A DNA stretch of 64,000 nt from Brevundimonas sp. AAP58 (GCF_001295975.1 NZ_LJHU01000018.1:62001-126000); one strand, 5' to 3'. Positions 33,825 to 42,715 are shown, counted from the first letter of the stretch. Notes: generated from the letters alone by a model not told the origin. Translations and numbers: made by a program.

Positions 33825-34760
33825 ATGAGCCCGCAAACCACCCCCCTCAAGGTCGGCGTGGCCGGCGTCGGCGTCATGGGCCGCAACCATGCGCGCGTCC
33901 TCGCCGATATCCGCGATTTTGACCTGACGACCATCTTCGACGCGGACGCCGTGACCGCCCAGGGTGTCGCGGACGTCTATGAGGCCCAAGCCGTCACCAC
34001 CGCGGAGGCCTTCGTGGCCGCCGGGCTGGACGCGGCGGTGGTGTCGACGCCGAACCGCACTCACGCGGACCTGACCGTCGCCCTACTGGAAAGGGGCGTC
34101 CACGTCCTGGTCGAGAAGCCCATCGCCGCCACCGTCGCCGATGCTCGGCGCATGATCGACGCGGCCGAGGCCAACGGCCGGGTGCTGATGGTCGGCCAGG
34201 TCGAGCGCTTCAATCCGGCGGTCGAGGCGGTCAAGCGCGCCATCGCGGGCGAGGACGTCATCTCCATCCAGATCACCCGCGTGGGCCCCTTCCCGCCCCG
34301 CATGGGCGAAGTGGGCGTGGTCATCGACCTGGCGGTTCACGACATCGACATCATCCGTCACCTGACCGACTCCGAGGTCGCCGAGGTCCAGCCTCAACTG
34401 GCCCGCACACGCGCCGAGCGCGAGGACACGGCGCTGCTCCAGTTCCGCATGGAGAACGGGGTGATCGCCCACATCACCACCAACTGGGTGACGCCCTACA
34501 AGACCCGCACCCTGCAGGTGGCCACCCAGAACAAGTTCGTCGTCGCCGACCTGATGACCCGCCAGGTCACCGAATACTTCGGCCAGCAGCCCGACGGCAG
34601 CTATTCCACGCGCGGGGTCCACTCCTGGCCCAACGAGCCCCTGAAGAAGGAACTGGAAGCCTTCGCCCACGCCATCCGCACGGGCGAGCCCCCCGCCGTC
34701 ACCGGCGAGGATGGACTGCGCAATCTGGAAGTCGCGCTGCGTTGCCTCGGCGAGGGTTGA
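33825..34760 (+). CDS. Gfo/Idh/MocA-type sugar-nucleotide dehydrogenase
   Basis: 311-residue NAD(P)-dependent oxidoreductase. N-terminal Rossmann motif VGVAGVGVMGRNHARVL, AAVVSTPNRTHADL, and the family EKP motif VLVEKPIAATVADARRMI; then QVERFNPAVEA and VIDLAVHDIDIIRHL with the catalytic-site His. It probably oxidises the 3-hydroxyl of a UDP-sugar to the ketone used by the upstream aminotransferase. The two form an operon. Confidence 0.86.
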   Translation: MSPQTTPLKVGVAGVGVMGRNHARVLADIRDFDLTTIFDADAVTAQGVADVYEAQAVTTAEAFVAAGLDAAVVSTPNRTHADLTVALLERGVHVLVEKPIAATVADARRMIDAAEANGRVLMVGQVERFNPAVEAVKRAIAGEDVISIQITRVGPFPPRMGEVGVVIDLAVHDIDIIRHLTDSEVAEVQPQLARTRAEREDTALLQFRMENGVIAHITTNWVTPYKTRTLQVATQNKFVVADLMTRQVTEYFGQQPDGSYSTRGVHSWPNEPLKKELEAFAHAIRTGEPPAVTGEDGLRNLEVALRCLGEG

Positions 34761-34997
34761 TCAGGACCCGCCGAGCCTTGTGGCCCCTGTGATCCGGCAG
34801 GCGTAGTCCAGCTCGGGACGGCCAGTCGTGGCGCTTCCGTTCGGGGCCAGGACGCCGCCGCGTGCACGACAGTCTGCTGTCAGGCGGTCGAGTTCGGTCG
34901 TATAGCGATCCTGGCCGTCGCCAGGGGCGGTGGCGCATCCCCCCAGGGTCGCGGTAGCGAGCAGAAGGGCAGCCACCACGGCGTGAGATACTGTCAT
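34761..34997 (-). CDS. Small hypothetical lipoprotein
   Basis: 78 residues starting MTVSHAVVAALLLATATLGGCAT, a signal peptide with lipobox LGGC. The mature part is about 58 residues with two further cysteines (DCRARGG, DYACRIT) and no recognised domain. The ribosome site GAGGAGAAA lies 6 nt before the ATG. Stop is directly adjacent to that of the convergent dehydrogenase. Confidence 0.72.
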   Translation of the reverse strand: MTVSHAVVAALLLATATLGGCATAPGDGQDRYTTELDRLTADCRARGGVLAPNGSATTGRPELDYACRITGATRLGGS

Positions 34998-35029
34998 CGT
35001 CTTTCTCCTCGTTTCACATTCGATCCGCA

Positions 35030-35656
35030 TCAGGCCCCGGTCGCAATCAGGGCATCGTCCAGTTCTCGAGCTCTCAGGGCCGCGGGTCGTCCCAGGATGC
35101 GGCCCGCATAGGCCTTGAAAGTCTCGCGTTCCGGCAGGGTCTTGAACTGCAGGCCCCAGCCAATCTGGGATCCGACATAGACGTCCGCCGCGCTGAACCG
35201 CTCGCCAAGGACATAGGGCCCGGCCTCGACCGCCGTCTCGAGCGCATCGACCATCTGCTCATAGGTGCCATAGCCGACCATGCCCTGGCGTTCCGGTGGC
35301 ACCTGCCACCCCATAGACCGGGCGGTGACAGCCGAGTCCACCGGTCCGGCGGCGAAGAACAACCATCGCAGATAGGTTCCCCGCGCCGGATCGTCCAAGG
35401 CCGGAGCCAGACCCGCCCGGGGGAAGGCGTCGGCGAGGTAGGCACAGATGGCGGCGCATTCCGTCACCGTCACGCCGCGATGGCGGATGGCGGGCACCTT
35501 GCCCATCGGATTGATGGCCAAATAGTCCGCGCCCTTCATCGTCGTGCCGTAGTCCAGCACCTCGGTCCGATAGGGCTGGCCCAGCTCTTCCAGCATCCAT
35601 CGCGCGATGCGGCCCCGCGACATGGGGTTGGTGTAGAAAACGATCTCTTCGGACAT
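35030..35656 (-). CDS. Glutathione S-transferase family protein
   Basis: 208 residues. The N-terminal thioredoxin-like domain reads MSEEIVFYTNPMSRGRIARWMLEELGQPYRTEVLDYG, with NPMGKVPAIRHRGVTVTECAAICAYLADAFP (cis-Pro and glutathione-binding segment). A helical C-terminal domain includes YVLGERFSAADVYVGSQIGWGL. It probably conjugates or reduces with glutathione; substrate unknown. Start 35656 gives the family N-terminus. Confidence 0.88.
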   Translation of the reverse strand: MSEEIVFYTNPMSRGRIARWMLEELGQPYRTEVLDYGTTMKGADYLAINPMGKVPAIRHRGVTVTECAAICAYLADAFPRAGLAPALDDPARGTYLRWLFFAAGPVDSAVTARSMGWQVPPERQGMVGYGTYEQMVDALETAVEAGPYVLGERFSAADVYVGSQIGWGLQFKTLPERETFKAYAGRILGRPAALRARELDDALIATGA

Positions 35657-35876
35657 GGACTGGCCTCCGCTCGCGGACGATGCGCGCGCGTGGTCTGGCC
35701 CGCAAGCGGCGCGCGCCGCCTGTTCATTCACGTTTCGCGGATGGACAGGGCCCGCCGTTCACGAAAGCCGCGCGGTCGTTTCCGGAAGTCCGGTGGCGGG
35801 TCGACGGGCAGCGGGGCGAGGGTCGGGACATCGGAGGCCGATGGTCGGTCTCCCACTCGATCCAAGGAGATCAAAC

Positions 35877-36299
35877 ATGATCCGCGCCCTGACCCTGATC
35901 GCCGCCCTGGCTTTGCCGACGACCTCCGCGCTGGCCCAGTCGACCCACAGCCTGACGGTGACTTTCGAACCGGGGCGGGGCGGTGGCGCGATCCTGATGG
36001 CCCTGCACGACGGCGCTTCCTACGTCGGTCGGTCCCGGGAACCGGTGCGCCAGGCCCGTCTCGACGTCGTCGCCGGAGAGCTGAGCGTGGTGTTCGAAGG
36101 GCTCGAGGCGGGGGAATACGGCATCACCGCCTTTCATGACGTGAACGGCAATGGGGAGATGGACACCAACCCCTTCGGCATGCCGGTGGAACCTTACGCC
36201 TTCTCCAACAACGCCGTCGGCAACATGGGTCCGGCCCGTTGGGAACAGGCCCGGTTCACGGTCCAGGGCGAGACGACCCAGACCATATCGATCCGCTGA
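35877..36299 (+). CDS. Exported DUF2141 protein
   Basis: 140 residues with a signal peptide (MIRALTLIAALALPTTSALA) and a DUF2141 domain: SLTVTFEPGRGGGAILMALHDGASYVG, LSVVFEGLEAGEYGITAFHDVNGNGEMDTNPFGMPVEPYAFSNNA. The DVNGNGEMDTN stretch resembles a calcium-binding loop. Function unknown. RBS AAGGAGA is 7 nt before the ATG. A paralogue lies at 39125. Confidence 0.82.
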   Translation: MIRALTLIAALALPTTSALAQSTHSLTVTFEPGRGGGAILMALHDGASYVGRSREPVRQARLDVVAGELSVVFEGLEAGEYGITAFHDVNGNGEMDTNPFGMPVEPYAFSNNAVGNMGPARWEQARFTVQGETTQTISIR

Positions 36300-36381
36300 C
36301 TCTCCGGTGAGCGGCCTGGCGTGACGCAGCCGCCCGCCGCTCCCTGGCGAAGCCTTCCAAACTCTCATGATGGTGTCTGAC

Positions 36382-37866
36382 ATGAACGCGTCCCGCCGAA
36401 ACTTCCTGATGAGCGCAGCCGCCCTGTCGGCCGCCGTCGCCACGCCCGAAAAGGTCCTGGCCGCGATAGCCCAGGACGCTGCAGCGCCGTGGGCCTTGGC
36501 GACCGCCGATCTGGAGAGCGATATCGCGCCGCGCGCGATGCGGCTGGTGCATGGGCGGGCCCCCACGGGGCTCTCGGGCACGCTGTTCCGAAACGGGCCT
36601 GGCCTGTTCCGCAGGCCTGGCGGGTCCGCTACGCACTGGTTCGACGGCGACGGTCTGATGCGATCGTTCCGGATCGAAGACGGGTCCGTCACCCTCGCGG
36701 CCCGCTTCGCCGACACGCCCAAGCGTCGGACCGAGAGCGAGTTGGACGCGGTGGTCACGCCGGGCTTCGGCACCGCAGGCGACGCCCGCGCGCGACTGGG
36801 CTCCAACGATGACGCCAACGCCGCCAATACAGCCGTCATGGTCACGGGCGACAAGGTCTGGGCGCTGTGGGAAGGCGGCTCACCGTTGCAGATGGACGCC
36901 GCGACCCTCGCCACCGAGTGCTTCGTCACCTTGAGGGACGACCTGAGAGGCATGCCGTTCCAGGCCCATCCCCGGCACGCGCCGGACGGCACGGTCTGGA
37001 ACGTCGGGACCAGCGGCGATCGCGCCATCGTTTGGCACATGGAGCGGTCCGGTGAGCTGATCGACGCCCAGGTCGTCCGGCTGCCGCGTGCGAGCTATCT
37101 GCACGATTTCACTGCGACCGAACGCCATCTGATCTTCGTGCTGCAGCCCTGGGTCTTCGCGCGCCGGCAGATGCCGGTCCTGACGCAGTTCGACTGGCGC
37201 CCCGAGCTGGGCACCCAGGTCCTGTTGGTGGACAAGGCCGATCTGTCGTCGACCCGGACCTTCGAGCTGCCGACCTTCAGCTATTTCCACCTGGGTGACG
37301 GATGGGAGGAGGCGGACGGCACGATCCGGTTCGACGTGGCGGCAAGCGAGGACGTCTCCTTCGCGGTCGAGGGCGCGCGTGTTCTGGTGGCCCAGCGTGG
37401 CATCGTGCCGGGACGCCCCGGTCGGCTCAAGCTCGTGACCCTTCATGCCGACGGCCGGGCCGAAATGACGTCTTTCGGCGTCAATGCAGAATTTCCCAAG
37501 AGCGACCCCCGGCGGCCCTGCCAGCGACGAGCCTTGACCGTGCACACGACCGGCGAGACATCGGCCCGCCCCCTGCCCACCGGTCTGGGGATCCAGGACT
37601 GGTCGACGGGTCGCAACCTCGCCTTCCGGTTCGATGACACCCAGATCATCGAAGAGGCCGTCTTCGTCCCCAAGCCCGGAACGTCAGCCGAGCGCGACGC
37701 CTGGCTGGTCGCTCCGTCGATCAATCTGGTCGAAGGGGTCACCGAGCTGCATGTCTTCGACGCGGCGGGGCTCGGGGACGGACCGGTGGCGACCTGGCGG
37801 GCCGACGTGGCCCTGCCGGCGGGGTTCCATGGAGCCTGGCGGAGCCAGGCCGTGAGCCCGCGGTAG
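36382..37866 (+). CDS. Carotenoid/lignostilbene oxygenase (RPE65 family) with Tat signal
   Basis: 494 residues. A twin-arginine signal (NASRRNFLMSAAALSAAVA) is followed by an RPE65-family propeller: GLSGTLFRNGPGLFRRPGG, THWFDGDGLMRSFRI, and four iron-ligand histidine regions (FQAHPRHAP, YLHDFTATE, YFHLGDG, PAGFHGAW). The family cleaves carotenoid or stilbene double bonds with non-heme Fe(II). The Tat signal implies folding with metal in the cytoplasm and export to the periplasm, which is unusual for this family. Start 36382 gives the short n-region; ATG 36367 is in frame too. Confidence 0.85.
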   Translation: MNASRRNFLMSAAALSAAVATPEKVLAAIAQDAAAPWALATADLESDIAPRAMRLVHGRAPTGLSGTLFRNGPGLFRRPGGSATHWFDGDGLMRSFRIEDGSVTLAARFADTPKRRTESELDAVVTPGFGTAGDARARLGSNDDANAANTAVMVTGDKVWALWEGGSPLQMDAATLATECFVTLRDDLRGMPFQAHPRHAPDGTVWNVGTSGDRAIVWHMERSGELIDAQVVRLPRASYLHDFTATERHLIFVLQPWVFARRQMPVLTQFDWRPELGTQVLLVDKADLSSTRTFELPTFSYFHLGDGWEEADGTIRFDVAASEDVSFAVEGARVLVAQRGIVPGRPGRLKLVTLHADGRAEMTSFGVNAEFPKSDPRRPCQRRALTVHTTGETSARPLPTGLGIQDWSTGRNLAFRFDDTQIIEEAVFVPKPGTSAERDAWLVAPSINLVEGVTELHVFDAAGLGDGPVATWRADVALPAGFHGAWRSQAVSPR

Positions 37867-37901
37867 AAGCCGCGCCCATCCCGTGTCAGACCCTGCTCAA
37901 C

Positions 37902-37911
37902 GGGGGGGGGG
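37902..37911. repeat. Homopolymeric G10 tract at a ribosome-binding position
   Basis: Ten consecutive G residues end 3 bp before the ATG at 37915, where the Shine-Dalgarno sequence and spacer would be. Tracts of this length slip during replication in other bacteria and can vary expression. Confidence 0.8.
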
Positions 37912-37914
37912 CGG

Positions 37915-38241
37915 ATGCACGAAACGGCATATCTGGAACGCGAGTTCGAGCTGGACGGCGGCGGCCTGCTGGTCCGCTTCCATGCCCCGTTCAAGGCTCC
38001 GGGCGGGGAGTTCCAATGCTGGTATTCCATAGGCTGGCCGGAGCAGAAAGTTCGCGGTGCTGCGTGCGGATTGGACGGTGTTCAGGCGCTGATGTTGGCG
38101 ATGCGGACGGTTCAAACAGAGCTCGTCGAAAGCGACGCCTACAAGGACGGGCGGCTGACCTGGTGTGATCAGGCCGACCTTGACCTTCCGCCGACCTGGG
38201 GCATCGGATCGCTTTACGATGTTCCTCCTGAACCGGACTGA
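37915..38241 (+). CDS. Hypothetical protein behind a poly-G tract
   Basis: 108 residues beginning MHETAYLEREFELDGGGLLVRFHAPFKAPGGEFQCWYSIGW and ending LTWCDQADLDLPPTWGIGSLYDVPPEPD. No signal peptide or membrane segment; probably a small cytoplasmic alpha-beta protein. No family is recognised with confidence. It is separated from the oxygenase by about 48 bp and converges with the LytTR gene. Confidence 0.62.
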   Translation: MHETAYLEREFELDGGGLLVRFHAPFKAPGGEFQCWYSIGWPEQKVRGAACGLDGVQALMLAMRTVQTELVESDAYKDGRLTWCDQADLDLPPTWGIGSLYDVPPEPD

Positions 38242-38276
38242 ACGCCGTACGCATCCCCACCTCTCGCCAGGTTTCG

Positions 38277-39059
38277 TCAGTACCAGCCGGCGTCGCGCAG
38301 AGCCTTGGCGTAGCGCCTGCTGACCGGGGCGGTGATCCCTCCCTCCAGCGTCAGTGTGGCCCGTCCGTCGCCGCGTGAAACGTCCCGAACGGCCTCCTTC
38401 GCCACCCACCAGCTCCGGTGCGTCTGGGCACCCTCCAGCCCTTCAAGCTCGTCCAGCGCATCGGACAGCCGCATCAGGATCAGGTCCGATCCCCTGTCCG
38501 TGTGGATACGCAGATAGTGGTCTTCGGCCTGAACGGCGCGAATGGTGCCGCCGCGCAGACGCGGCGGCAGGCGCTCGGGGAACCGGGCCGGGGCCGCTCC
38601 GGCCGCAGCCGCATGGGTCTGAACCGGCTGGGACTTCGACACGAACACATTGATCGCGCTCATCACTGCCGTGACGACAGCGACTGGCCCGATCAGATGG
38701 GGCAGCATCTGCACAGGGTACAGGCGGCCGGAAAAGACCAGGCCCGAAATCAACCAGACGAGCAAGGACACCGGCCCGGTAATCGCCGCCGTCAGCAGCG
38801 CGATGGATAGCCAGGGGCGTTCATCAGCGTCCACCCACCGCGAGACGATGCGCGAGCACAGATGGCCCCAGACGGCACCGGCCACCATCAGCGGAATCCA
38901 GTAAGCCAAGCGCGTGGCCATGGGGGCATCGGCGCTGCCCAGCGCGCCAACGATGGCCAGGAATATCCCTGCGGCAACCGCAATTCCGAGGCCCCGCCAG
39001 AGATCGAGATAGCCACCTCTGACGCTCGCCGCGTTTTCCGGTCGTGTCTTGTCGGACAT
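38277..39059 (-). CDS. Membrane-bound LytTR-family transcription regulator
   Basis: 260 residues. Four predicted membrane helices in the N-terminal half (GIAVAAGIFLAIVGALG, YWIPLMVAGAVWGHLC, LSIALLTAAITGPVSLLVWLISGLVF, LIGPVAVVTAVMSAINVFV) are joined by an Ala/Pro linker to a C-terminal LytTR DNA-binding domain (IRAVQAEDHYLRIHTDRGSDLILMRLSDALDEL, THRSWWVAKEAV, PVSRRYAKALRDAGW). It probably senses a membrane signal. It is divergent from the DUF2141 gene at 39125, a plausible target. Confidence 0.87.
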   Translation of the reverse strand: MSDKTRPENAASVRGGYLDLWRGLGIAVAAGIFLAIVGALGSADAPMATRLAYWIPLMVAGAVWGHLCSRIVSRWVDADERPWLSIALLTAAITGPVSLLVWLISGLVFSGRLYPVQMLPHLIGPVAVVTAVMSAINVFVSKSQPVQTHAAAAGAAPARFPERLPPRLRGGTIRAVQAEDHYLRIHTDRGSDLILMRLSDALDELEGLEGAQTHRSWWVAKEAVRDVSRGDGRATLTLEGGITAPVSRRYAKALRDAGWY

Positions 39060-39124
39060 GGCTGGACGTCGTCTCTACAGTGGTGTTTCGCTTGCGGGGA
39101 GCGAGATCACGAAAAGGCGTTTCG

Positions 39125-39541
39125 ATGAAGTTGGCAATCGCAATGACCGCCTCTGCCTTGCTCGTGGCGGTGCCAGCCACTGCCGCGGATCTCCATCTGA
39201 CCCTCCGCACCCAGAGCTCCGGTGGCTCGATCGCGGTCGCGGTCTACGCCAACGCCGAGGATTTCCGAGCCAGCCGCAATCCGGTAGCCACCCGTGTCGT
39301 GCCGGCGTCGGGAGGCGCGACTTCGGTGACAATATCGGGCCTGGCCCCCGGCCGTTACGCGGTGGGCGCCTTTCACGACGCGGACGGCAACGGCGAGCTG
39401 ACCCTGTGGCCCATCGGCCTGCCACGCGAGGCCTATGGATTTTCCAGGAACGCCCGGGGCCGATTTGGCCCTCCCGCCTTCGAAGGCGCGGCCTTCGACC
39501 TGCCGGCCGAGGGCACACGTCAGGCCATCACGCTACGCTAG
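39125..39541 (+). CDS. Exported DUF2141 protein, second copy
   Basis: 138 residues with a signal peptide (MKLAIAMTASALLVAVPATA) and a DUF2141 domain (LHLTLRTQSSGGSIAVAVYANAEDF, ISGLAPGRYAVGAFHDADGNGELTLWPIGLPREAYGFSRNARGRFGPPAFEGAAF). It is paralogous to the protein at 35877. It is divergent from the LytTR regulator; its 3' end overlaps the convergent TetR gene by 14 nt. Confidence 0.82.
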   Translation: MKLAIAMTASALLVAVPATAADLHLTLRTQSSGGSIAVAVYANAEDFRASRNPVATRVVPASGGATSVTISGLAPGRYAVGAFHDADGNGELTLWPIGLPREAYGFSRNARGRFGPPAFEGAAFDLPAEGTRQAITLR

Positions 39542-40247
39542 ACGGCGGACATACAGCCCGGAATCCGGCCGCCGCGAAGCGAACCATGTAGTCACATGCT
39601 GTCTCCAGATCGCCCGATCGGCACAGTCCGGCAGACAGCCTATCCAACCGTCCGGTCTCGCCCAGCGTGAGGGTCAGGGCCCCTGAAAGATTGTGGTAGG
39701 CCCAGTACAGGTCGACCTCGCGCGCGTGCGGAAGAACGACCTTGACCAGTTCAATGAGCCTCCGGATCGCCGGGTCGAAATAGCGCGCCATGGTCTCGCC
39801 ACCGAACGTCGGATTGGCATTGGTCTGGGCCACCAGCGCCGCATAGTGCTTCCAGCCTGGTCCCCCCTTCAGCGACCACTGGAAGGGCGGATCAAGGAAG
39901 GCGCGCAGCAAGCCTTCCAGCGTCATGGTACCGGCGTTGGCCAGGGCGTAGCGGTTGATCGCCTCCACCCGCTCATTGTTCCAGACCTCGGCCCTGCGCA
40001 GGAAGACGGCGTCGAACAGGCCGCGCTTGGCCCCGAAGTAGTAGTGAACCAGCGCCGTATCCACGCCCGCCTCGCGCGCCACCTCGCGGATGGTGACGCC
40101 ATAGAAGCCGTGCTTGGAAAACAGATCTTCAGCCGCGTCGAGGATCAGCCCACGCGTATCGCCGGTGGCCTCGGCCTTTACCTTGGGCGGGCGACCACGA
40201 CGAGCGGGCGCGGCGGGCGTCTGCGGGCGCTTGTCCAGCTTGGTCAT
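39528..40247 (-). CDS. TetR-family transcription regulator
   Basis: 239 residues. A basic proline-rich tail (PARRGRPPKVKAE) precedes the HTH (DTRGLILDAAEDLFSKHGFYGVTIREVAREAGVDTALVHYYFGAKRGLFDAVF) and a ligand-binding domain with a C-terminal dimerisation segment. It is divergent from the TonB receptor at 40425 and probably represses the receptor-MFS unit; a dyad at 40376-40392 could be its operator. Confidence 0.88.
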   Translation of the reverse strand: MTKLDKRPQTPAAPARRGRPPKVKAEATGDTRGLILDAAEDLFSKHGFYGVTIREVAREAGVDTALVHYYFGAKRGLFDAVFLRRAEVWNNERVEAINRYALANAGTMTLEGLLRAFLDPPFQWSLKGGPGWKHYAALVAQTNANPTFGGETMARYFDPAIRRLIELVKVVLPHAREVDLYWAYHNLSGALTLTLGETGRLDRLSAGLCRSGDLETACDYMVRFAAAGFRAVCPPSSVA

Positions 40248-40375
40248 CCGGCGAAGCTAGTCCCCCCGGGCCGGTCGGTGCAACGGCGCCACAGACGAAG
40301 CCCAGTCGCCACTCAGCCAGGCGCTGCCGTTTGACACCGGGGCCAAACATCGTCAGTTTCCAGGAAAATCATTGA

Positions 40376-40392
40376 ACGCTGAATAAAAGCGT
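40376..40392. promoter_or_regulatory. Candidate TetR operator
   Basis: ACGCT-GAATAAA-AGCGT is an inverted repeat in the divergent TetR/TonB-receptor gap, 32 bp before the receptor ATG. A TTGACA hexamer at 40331-40336 could be a -35 element but no good -10 follows at the usual distance. Confidence 0.35.
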
Positions 40393-40424
40393 CCGCTGGA
40401 AACACATCAGGGAAGGGGTTTCAC

Positions 40425-42635
40425 ATGAACAGAATCATGAAGAGCGTTCTACTGGCCGGGGCCGCATGGAGCGCCGCCTCCACCATGACGATGGCCCAAG
40501 AGGTGGCGTCCTCGCAGGAACAGGCGACCTCGCTCGGCGAGATCGTCGTCACGGCCCGCCGCCGGGATGAGCAGCTCAAGGACGTGCCGATCGCCGTCTC
40601 TGCCCTGTCGTCCGAGCGTCTGGAACAGACGGGCGCCGCTGATATAACGACACTGCAGCAGCAGACTCCCAACGCCACGGTCCAGGTGGCGCGTGGCTCC
40701 AACTCCACCCTGATCAGCTTCATTCGCGGCATCGGCCAGCAGGATCCGCTCTGGGGTTTCGAGCCCGGTGTCGGCCTGTATATCGATGACGTCTATGTCG
40801 CCCGTCCGCAGGGCGCGGTGCTGGACATTTTCGACGTGGATCGAATCGAGGTGCTGCGCGGGCCGCAGGGCACGCTCTACGGCCGCAACACCATCGGCGG
40901 AGCCATCAAGTACGTGACCCGGCGTTTGGGTAGCGAGCCCAACTTCATGGCGCGTGGCACGATCGGCAGCTACAACCAGCGCGACCTGGTGGTCTCGGCG
41001 GACCTGCCCTTCACGGATCAACTGTCGTTCGGCGGGGCTATCGCGAAGTATGACCGCGACGGCTTTGGCACCAACCTGTTCACGGGCGAGGAGCACTACG
41101 ACAGAGACGTCACCGCCTATCGCGCCAGCGCGGAGTGGGCACCTACCGACCAACTCTTCGTGCGGCTGGCCTTCGATAGGGTCGAAGATGACTCTGCGCC
41201 GCGCCACGGCCATCGTGAAGTCAACTCGACCACTGGCGGGTTCACGCCCCCGGCTAATGTCTACGACACCAATGCCGGCATTCAGGGTGCCCAATCCGTG
41301 GAAACCCAAGGCACCTCGCTGACGGCGGAGTATGTCGTGAACGATATGCTGACGCTGAAGTCGATCTCCGCCTGGCGGAGCGGCGATACCGCGACGGTCA
41401 TCGATTTCGATCAGTCCCCGCTGCCGACACTGGATGTCCCGGCGATCTACGCAGACGATCAGTTCACCCAGGAATTCCAGGCCATCTTCGAGGGCGAGCG
41501 CTGGTCCGGGGTCGCCGGCCTCTACTATCTCGACGGCGAAAGCTCCGGCGTCTTCGACACCATCGCCGGGAATCTCGGCGTGGCGATCGCGGCGGCCGGT
41601 TACGTCAACACCGAGTCCTTCTCGGCCTATGCGGACTTCAGCTTCGACCTGTCGGACCGGCTGCATGCGTCGATCGGCGGGCGCTATACCCGCGACGACA
41701 AGGACGCGGGGGTCCAGCGCTTCTTCTACCTCGGAGCGACCCGCACTCCGCTGACCGGCGGCGCGGCACGTCCGATCCTGCAGACGCGCACCAACTACAC
41801 GGCCTCGGACAGCTTTGAGCAGTTCACGCCGCGCGCCAGCATCTCCTATGACTTCACCGAGGAGCTGACCGGCTATGCCTCGATCAGCCAAGGCTTCAAG
41901 TCGGGTGGCTGGGATATGCGTGGCGACGCCTTCCTCGTGCCCCAGACCGTCGATGGCTACGACCCTGAAACGGTCACGGCCTATGAGCTGGGCCTGAAGG
42001 GCACGGCGTTCGACCGTCGCCTGTCGTTCGCCTCGGCGGTCTTCTATTCGGACTACGAGGACCTTCAGATCACGACCCAGCAGGTGGCCACCCCGCCCGC
42101 GACCGGCATTGCCTCGGTCGTCGACAACGTCGGTCAGGCCACGATCTACGGCTTCGAGTTCGAAGGTACCGCCTTCCTGACCGACAACCTGACCTCGAAC
42201 TTCGCGATCGGCTATCTGAAGAACGAGTTCGACGAGTTCATCACCTTGGTCACGGGCACGCCGGTTGATATCTCCGCAACGCGGACACCGCAGAACTCGC
42301 CGGAATGGACGGCCTACTGGGGCGTCACCTGGACAGGCAATCTGGCGGGCGGCGAGCTGGCCATTACACCGTCGTTGGCCTATCGCGGCGACTTCAGCCT
42401 GTTCGACGCGCCGGATCCTGTCCTGGATCAGGACGCCTACACCCTGGTGGACCTGTCGGCGGTCTGGACCTCCCCCGACGGCCACTATCAGGTCGGTGTG
42501 TTCGGCAAGAACCTGACCGACGAGGAATACCGCATCGGCGGCTACAACTTCGCAGGTGCCACCTTCAACAACTCGATCTCGGCCTTCTATGGCCCGCCGC
42601 GCACCATCTCGGCGTCGCTGACGGTCCGCTACTAG
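40425..42635 (+). CDS. TonB-dependent receptor of the TetR-MFS unit
   Basis: 736 residues. Signal peptide (MNRIMKSVLLAGAAWSAASTMTMA), TonB box EIVVTARRRDEQLKDVPIAVS, plug domain (GAADITTLQQQTPNATV, IRGIGQQDP, YIDDVYVARPQGAVLDIFDVDRIEVLRGPQGTLYGRNTIGGAIKYVT) and a 22-strand-type barrel ending in SASLTVRY. This is the sphingomonad/caulobacterial subtype used for diverse organic substrates. Ligand unknown. GGAAGGGG is the ribosome site. A terminator and an MFS gene follow. Confidence 0.9.
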   Translation: MNRIMKSVLLAGAAWSAASTMTMAQEVASSQEQATSLGEIVVTARRRDEQLKDVPIAVSALSSERLEQTGAADITTLQQQTPNATVQVARGSNSTLISFIRGIGQQDPLWGFEPGVGLYIDDVYVARPQGAVLDIFDVDRIEVLRGPQGTLYGRNTIGGAIKYVTRRLGSEPNFMARGTIGSYNQRDLVVSADLPFTDQLSFGGAIAKYDRDGFGTNLFTGEEHYDRDVTAYRASAEWAPTDQLFVRLAFDRVEDDSAPRHGHREVNSTTGGFTPPANVYDTNAGIQGAQSVETQGTSLTAEYVVNDMLTLKSISAWRSGDTATVIDFDQSPLPTLDVPAIYADDQFTQEFQAIFEGERWSGVAGLYYLDGESSGVFDTIAGNLGVAIAAAGYVNTESFSAYADFSFDLSDRLHASIGGRYTRDDKDAGVQRFFYLGATRTPLTGGAARPILQTRTNYTASDSFEQFTPRASISYDFTEELTGYASISQGFKSGGWDMRGDAFLVPQTVDGYDPETVTAYELGLKGTAFDRRLSFASAVFYSDYEDLQITTQQVATPPATGIASVVDNVGQATIYGFEFEGTAFLTDNLTSNFAIGYLKNEFDEFITLVTGTPVDISATRTPQNSPEWTAYWGVTWTGNLAGGELAITPSLAYRGDFSLFDAPDPVLDQDAYTLVDLSAVWTSPDGHYQVGVFGKNLTDEEYRIGGYNFAGATFNNSISAFYGPPRTISASLTVRY

Positions 42636-42682
42636 ACCGCGACCGCTCCAGAAGGCCGGTTCGCCATCGGAGCGATGATGTC

Positions 42683-42715
42683 GGGCGGTGGTTCGAAAGG
42701 ACCACCGCCCTTTTT
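42683..42715 (+). terminator. Rho-independent terminator after the TonB receptor
   Basis: A 10-bp stem GGGCGGTGGT / ACCACCGCCC with an 8-nt loop, followed by TTTTT. It separates the receptor from the MFS gene. Confidence 0.9.
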
